This document shows, in pieces, positions 6,085 to 8,257 of a stretch of DNA of 8,257 nucleotides. Below the pieces are notes generated by a model, which did no database searches, was not told the DNA's origin, and saw only the letters and a program-made list of their open reading frames with translations. The stretch spans positions 1 through 8,257 of the forward strand of contig NZ_SMMD01000785.1 in the NCBI RefSeq assembly GCF_009711475.1, written 5' to 3'. Both the position numbers and the translations under genes were made by a program. This DNA comes from Fulvivirga aurantia. Its GTDB lineage: Bacteria; Bacteroidota; Bacteroidia; Cytophagales; Cyclobacteriaceae. Every line of letters starts with the position of its first letter. Position 1 is the stretch's first letter.

Positions 6085-7338
6085 TTATATGTTAAAGGCT
6101 TCTTTTACCTTATCTACATAATCAAGCTTTTCCCATGGGAATAACTCCACTTCTTTTGTTACTACCGTTCCATCTACAGCTTTAAACTCTTTCGTGACTA
6201 CCTCATTTTTACGCCCCATGTGTCCGTAAGCAGCAGTTTCTGAGTAAATAGGATTTCTTAATTTGAGTCTGTTTTCTATGGCAAAAGGCCTCATGTCAAA
6301 TACTTCAGCAACTTTTTCAGCAATCTCACCATCGCTCATATCTACGTGTGATTTGCCGTAAGTATTTACAAAAATACCCATAGGCTCTACTACACCAATC
6401 GCATAAGATACCTGAATCAAAATCTCGTCAGCCACACCAGCTGCTACCATATTTTTGGCAATATGTCTCGTAGCATAAGCAGCCGAGCGATCTACTTTAG
6501 ACGGGTCTTTACCAGAAAAAGCTCCTCCACCGTGAGCACCTTTTCCTCCGTAAGTATCAACAATGATCTTACGGCCAGTTAGACCAGTATCTCCATGAGG
6601 ACCACCAATCACAAACTTACCAGTAGGATTGATGTGATACTTAATCTTATCATTAAATAGCTTTTGAATCTCCGGCTTTAATTGTGCCTTTACTCGAGGA
6701 ATGAGAATGTTAATGATGTCTTCCTTAATTTTCGCGAGCATCTTTCCTTCCTCGTCAAAATCATCATGCTGTGTAGAAACTACAATTGAGTCAATACGCT
6801 GAGGCACATTATCATCAGAGTACTCAATAGTTACCTGTGATTTAGCGTCTGGCCTTAAATAGGTGAGCTCTTTATTTTCTCTTCTAAGCTCAGCCAGCTC
6901 TTTCAACAACTTATGAGAAATATTAAGCGCCAAAGGCATATAATCATCTGTCTCATTGGTCGCATAGCCAAACATCATACCCTGGTCACCGGCACCCTGC
7001 TCTTCAGGATTACCTCTATCTACACCTTGGTTGATGTCTGGTGACTGTTCATGAATTGCAGAAATTACTCCGCAAGAATTGCCATCAAACATATACTCAC
7101 CTTTTGTATAACCAATTTTGTTGATTACATCTCTGGCAATTTGTTGTACATCGAGATAAGCCTCTGACTTTACCTCTCCACTTAAAACAGTGAGCCCGGT
7201 GGTCACAAGTGTCTCGCAAGCCACTTTTGAGTCTTTGTCAAATGCTAAAAAGTTATCTATTAAGGCGTCAGAAATCTGGTCTGCAACCTTATCCGGATGT
7301 CCTTCAGACACAGACTCGGACGTGAATAAATATGGCAT
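6085..7338 (-). CDS. metK: S-adenosylmethionine synthetase
   Basis: Makes S-adenosylmethionine from methionine and ATP, releasing phosphate and pyrophosphate, in the cytosol; it normally works as a tetramer. The 417-aa protein has the three-domain MetK layout and both family signatures: [12 protein letters not shown] at 115-126 and GGGAFSGKD at 270-278. Catalytic and metal or ATP residues are in place: H14, D16 and K17 in [16 protein letters not shown]42, E55, D118, the TGRK stretch (254-257), and K266, K277 and D278 around [15 protein letters not shown]. Length is usual for Bacteroidota and somewhat longer than E. coli MetK. The ATG has no Shine-Dalgarno; a TAnnTTTG element lies 43-50 bases upstream, predicting a leader of under 40 bases. 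That is too short for a known SAM riboswitch, and I saw no such structure. Upstream on the same strand is a SAM-dependent methyltransferase gene. Confidence 0.97.
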   Translation of the reverse strand: MPYLFTSESVSEGHPDKVADQISDALIDNFLAFDKDSKVACETLVTTGLTVLSGEVKSEAYLDVQQIARDVINKIGYTKGEYMFDGNSCGVISAIHEQSPDINQGVDRGNPEEQGAGDQGMMFGYATNETDDYMPLALNISHKLLKELAELRRENKELTYLRPDAKSQVTIEYSDDNVPQRIDSIVVSTQHDDFDEEGKMLAKIKEDIINILIPRVKAQLKPEIQKLFNDKIKYHINPTGKFVIGGPHGDTGLTGRKIIVDTYGGKGAHGGGAFSGKDPSKVDRSAAYATRHIAKNMVAAGVADEILIQVSYAIGVVEPMGIFVNTYGKSHVDMSDGEIAEKVAEVFDMRPFAIENRLKLRNPIYSETAAYGHMGRKNEVVTKEFKAVDGTVVTKEVELFPWEKLDYVDKVKEAFNI

Positions 7339-7380
7339 ACGTTTATAGTTTAGTTTATGTTAGTCTTATTTTGAAGGGCA

Positions 7381-7388
7381 CAAATTTA
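7381..7388 (-). promoter_or_regulatory. metK promoter (-7 element)
   Basis: On the minus strand this is TAAATTTG, a match to the TAnnTTTG consensus, predicting a start near 7377 and a leader of about 38 bases. The -33 region is AT-rich without a clear TTTG. The rest of the 118-base gap up to the methyltransferase stop shows no strong hairpin, so some metK transcript may also come from upstream. Confidence 0.5.
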
Positions 7389-7456
7389 GGCCATCAGAGG
7401 TTAAAATAAAATCTCATGTTCGGCAAGGAGTATTACTGTCGTGTAACTGGCAGAAT

Positions 7457-8164
7457 TTACCCGGCAAAAAGTGCATAAACGGTGGGTATTTTATGCAGGT
7501 CTACCTTTATCTTGCGCCAGTCTGCGATGGTTGTGCTTTTGATCCATTCTTGTTCTCCACTTAAATCTCTGGCTACACATAGCTTGGTATTGGGATAACA
7601 GTTTTTCTTTAGCTGCTCTACCAATTGATTGTTGCGATAAGGAGCCTCTATAAATAATTGAGTTTGATTTTTCCTTCTACTCTCCTCCTCCAAAGCTTTA
7701 ATTTTCTGCTCCAAAGCTTTTTTATCTATCGGAAGGTAGCCATGAAATGCAAACTGCTGCCCGTTGAAACCAGAAGCCATTAGAGCCAACAAGATAGAAG
7801 AAGGACCCACTAAAGGCACGACAGGTATATTATTTTTATGCGCATAGTCTACAGCTAGAGAACCAGGATCGGCCACCCCCGGACAACCACTTTCAGACAT
7901 AAGGCCAACATTGGTACCAGTTTTTGCTTTGCTCATTAGCTTTTCTACAGTAGCCTGAGGCGTCTTTTTATCGAGCTCTTCAAACTGCAAGTCTTCAATA
8001 GTTATACCCATTTGCAGGCTGCTAATGAAGCGTCTCGCTGTCCTGAGATTTTCAACCAGGAAATAGTCGGTATTTTCAATTACTTCTTTTACTTGCTCAG
8101 GCACGACATTGGTCTGCTTTTCTGAAATGACAATGGGTATAAGATATAGCTTCCCTGAACTCAT
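7457..8164 (-). CDS. RsmI-like SAM-dependent methyltransferase (tetrapyrrole methylase fold)
   Basis: The 235-aa protein has the two-domain tetrapyrrole (corrin/porphyrin) methylase fold shared by RsmI, the 16S rRNA C1402 2'-O-methyltransferase. Supporting segments are the first strand GKLYLIPIVI, SESGCPGVADPGS (90-102), the SAM-binding VGPSSILLALMASGF (119-133), FHGYLP (140-145) and FIEAPYRN (171-178). It departs from RsmI at its most diagnostic places. TPIGNLxD is replaced by IPIVISEKQ, EDTR by ENLRTARRF (38-46), and SDAGTPxISDPG by SESGCPGVADPG. The extra C-terminal region of E. coli RsmI (286 aa) is missing. It probably belongs to a second, Bacteroidota-type paralogue family with unknown substrate; rRNA methylation is possible but not shown. 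It lies upstream of metK, which makes its cofactor, with 118 bases between. The ATG at 8164 is 21 bases from the divergent gene at 8186, and no TAnnTTTG box is evident for it. Confidence 0.85.
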   Translation of the reverse strand: MSSGKLYLIPIVISEKQTNVVPEQVKEVIENTDYFLVENLRTARRFISSLQMGITIEDLQFEELDKKTPQATVEKLMSKAKTGTNVGLMSESGCPGVADPGSLAVDYAHKNNIPVVPLVGPSSILLALMASGFNGQQFAFHGYLPIDKKALEQKIKALEEESRRKNQTQLFIEAPYRNNQLVEQLKKNCYPNTKLCVARDLSGEQEWIKSTTIADWRKIKVDLHKIPTVYALFAG

Positions 8165-8174
8165 AATGATTTAT

Positions 8175-8182
8175 TAATTTTG
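8175..8182 (+). promoter_or_regulatory. Candidate promoter for the 8186 gene (-7 element)
   Basis: TAATTTTG is a match to TAnnTTTG and ends only 3 bases before the ATG at 8186. With the usual spacing from -7 box to start site, transcription would begin at or within a few bases of that ATG. The -33 position (about 8151-8154, TTCC) is weak. Confidence 0.45.
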
Positions 8183-8185
8183 AAT

Positions 8186-8257
8186 ATGGCTAAACTACTT
8201 TTGATCACAGGGCTTGTACTCATTATAATTGGAGCGCTTATGTATTTCAATATAAAA
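8186..8257 (+). CDS. Small membrane protein, probably DUF2905 (3'-truncated)
   Basis: Only the first 24 residues are in the window: MAKLLLITGLVLIIIGALMY and four more, all one open frame running off the right edge. Residues 3-20 form a strongly hydrophobic stretch with the GLxLxxxGxL pattern of an inner-membrane helix. The opening resembles DUF2905, a family of about 70 residues with two predicted membrane helices and no known role. With so little sequence the family call is tentative; a signal-anchor of another small protein is the main alternative. The gene is divergent from the methyltransferase, with 21 bases between starts. No Shine-Dalgarno precedes it, and a TAnnTTTG box lies directly upstream. 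Confidence 0.6.
   Translation, partial: MAKLLLITGLVLIIIGALMYFNIK

Noticed and set aside
7339..7377. SAM riboswitch in the metK leader
   Set aside because: The predicted leader is under 40 bases and I found no pairing pattern or conserved core resembling a known SAM-binding RNA.
1..8257. CRISPR array, insertion sequence, tRNA or rRNA genes
   Set aside because: No regularly spaced repeats, no transposase or terminal inverted repeats, and no tRNA- or rRNA-like segments were seen on either strand.

Overview
The window looks like an ordinary chromosomal segment of a member of the Bacteroidota, probably of the Cytophagales type; I cannot name the genus. Three things support this. Start codons generally lack Shine-Dalgarno sequences. 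Five gene starts have a TAnnTTTG element upstream, the -7 box of the Bacteroidota primary sigma factor. The gene order rpsU - tyrosine recombinase - raiA/hpf is characteristic of the phylum. Nothing indicates a phage, insertion sequence, CRISPR array or RNA gene, and no gene-free stretch exceeds 170 bases.

Layout, left to right. (1) 3-692, plus strand: the 3' part of an unrecognised, probably exported protein whose start lies before the window. It ends at a strong hairpin (710-747) shared with the convergent genes to its right. (2) 766-3067, minus strand: a two-gene operon for UDP-sugar synthesis. ugd makes UDP-glucuronate from UDP-glucose, and the uxs-type decarboxylase turns it into UDP-xylose. 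The two reading frames overlap by 11 bases. (3) 3068-3234: a divergent promoter region with two dyad symmetries, one overlapping the promoter of (4) 3235-4407, plus strand, an acyl-CoA dehydrogenase with its own terminator.

(5) 4545-6021, plus strand: rpsU (ribosomal protein bS21), a XerC-like tyrosine recombinase and a short hibernation-promoting factor. rpsU alone has a near-ideal Shine-Dalgarno sequence, complementary over 10 bases to the 16S rRNA tail. In Bacteroidota bS21 helps hide that tail, so this fits an autoregulatory circuit. A strong terminator hairpin follows rpsU, and its U-tract runs directly into the recombinase ATG. (6) A bidirectional terminator (6041-6066) separates this group from 6085-8164, minus strand: metK (S-adenosylmethionine synthetase), preceded by a small SAM-dependent methyltransferase related to, but probably distinct from, RsmI. 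(7) 8186 to the end, plus strand: the start of a small membrane protein, probably DUF2905, possibly translated from a leaderless mRNA.

Most of the content is housekeeping. The items most worth a second look are the rpsU leader, the hairpin abutting the recombinase start, the dyad at the acyl-CoA dehydrogenase promoter, the non-canonical RsmI-like enzyme and the unknown protein at the left edge.
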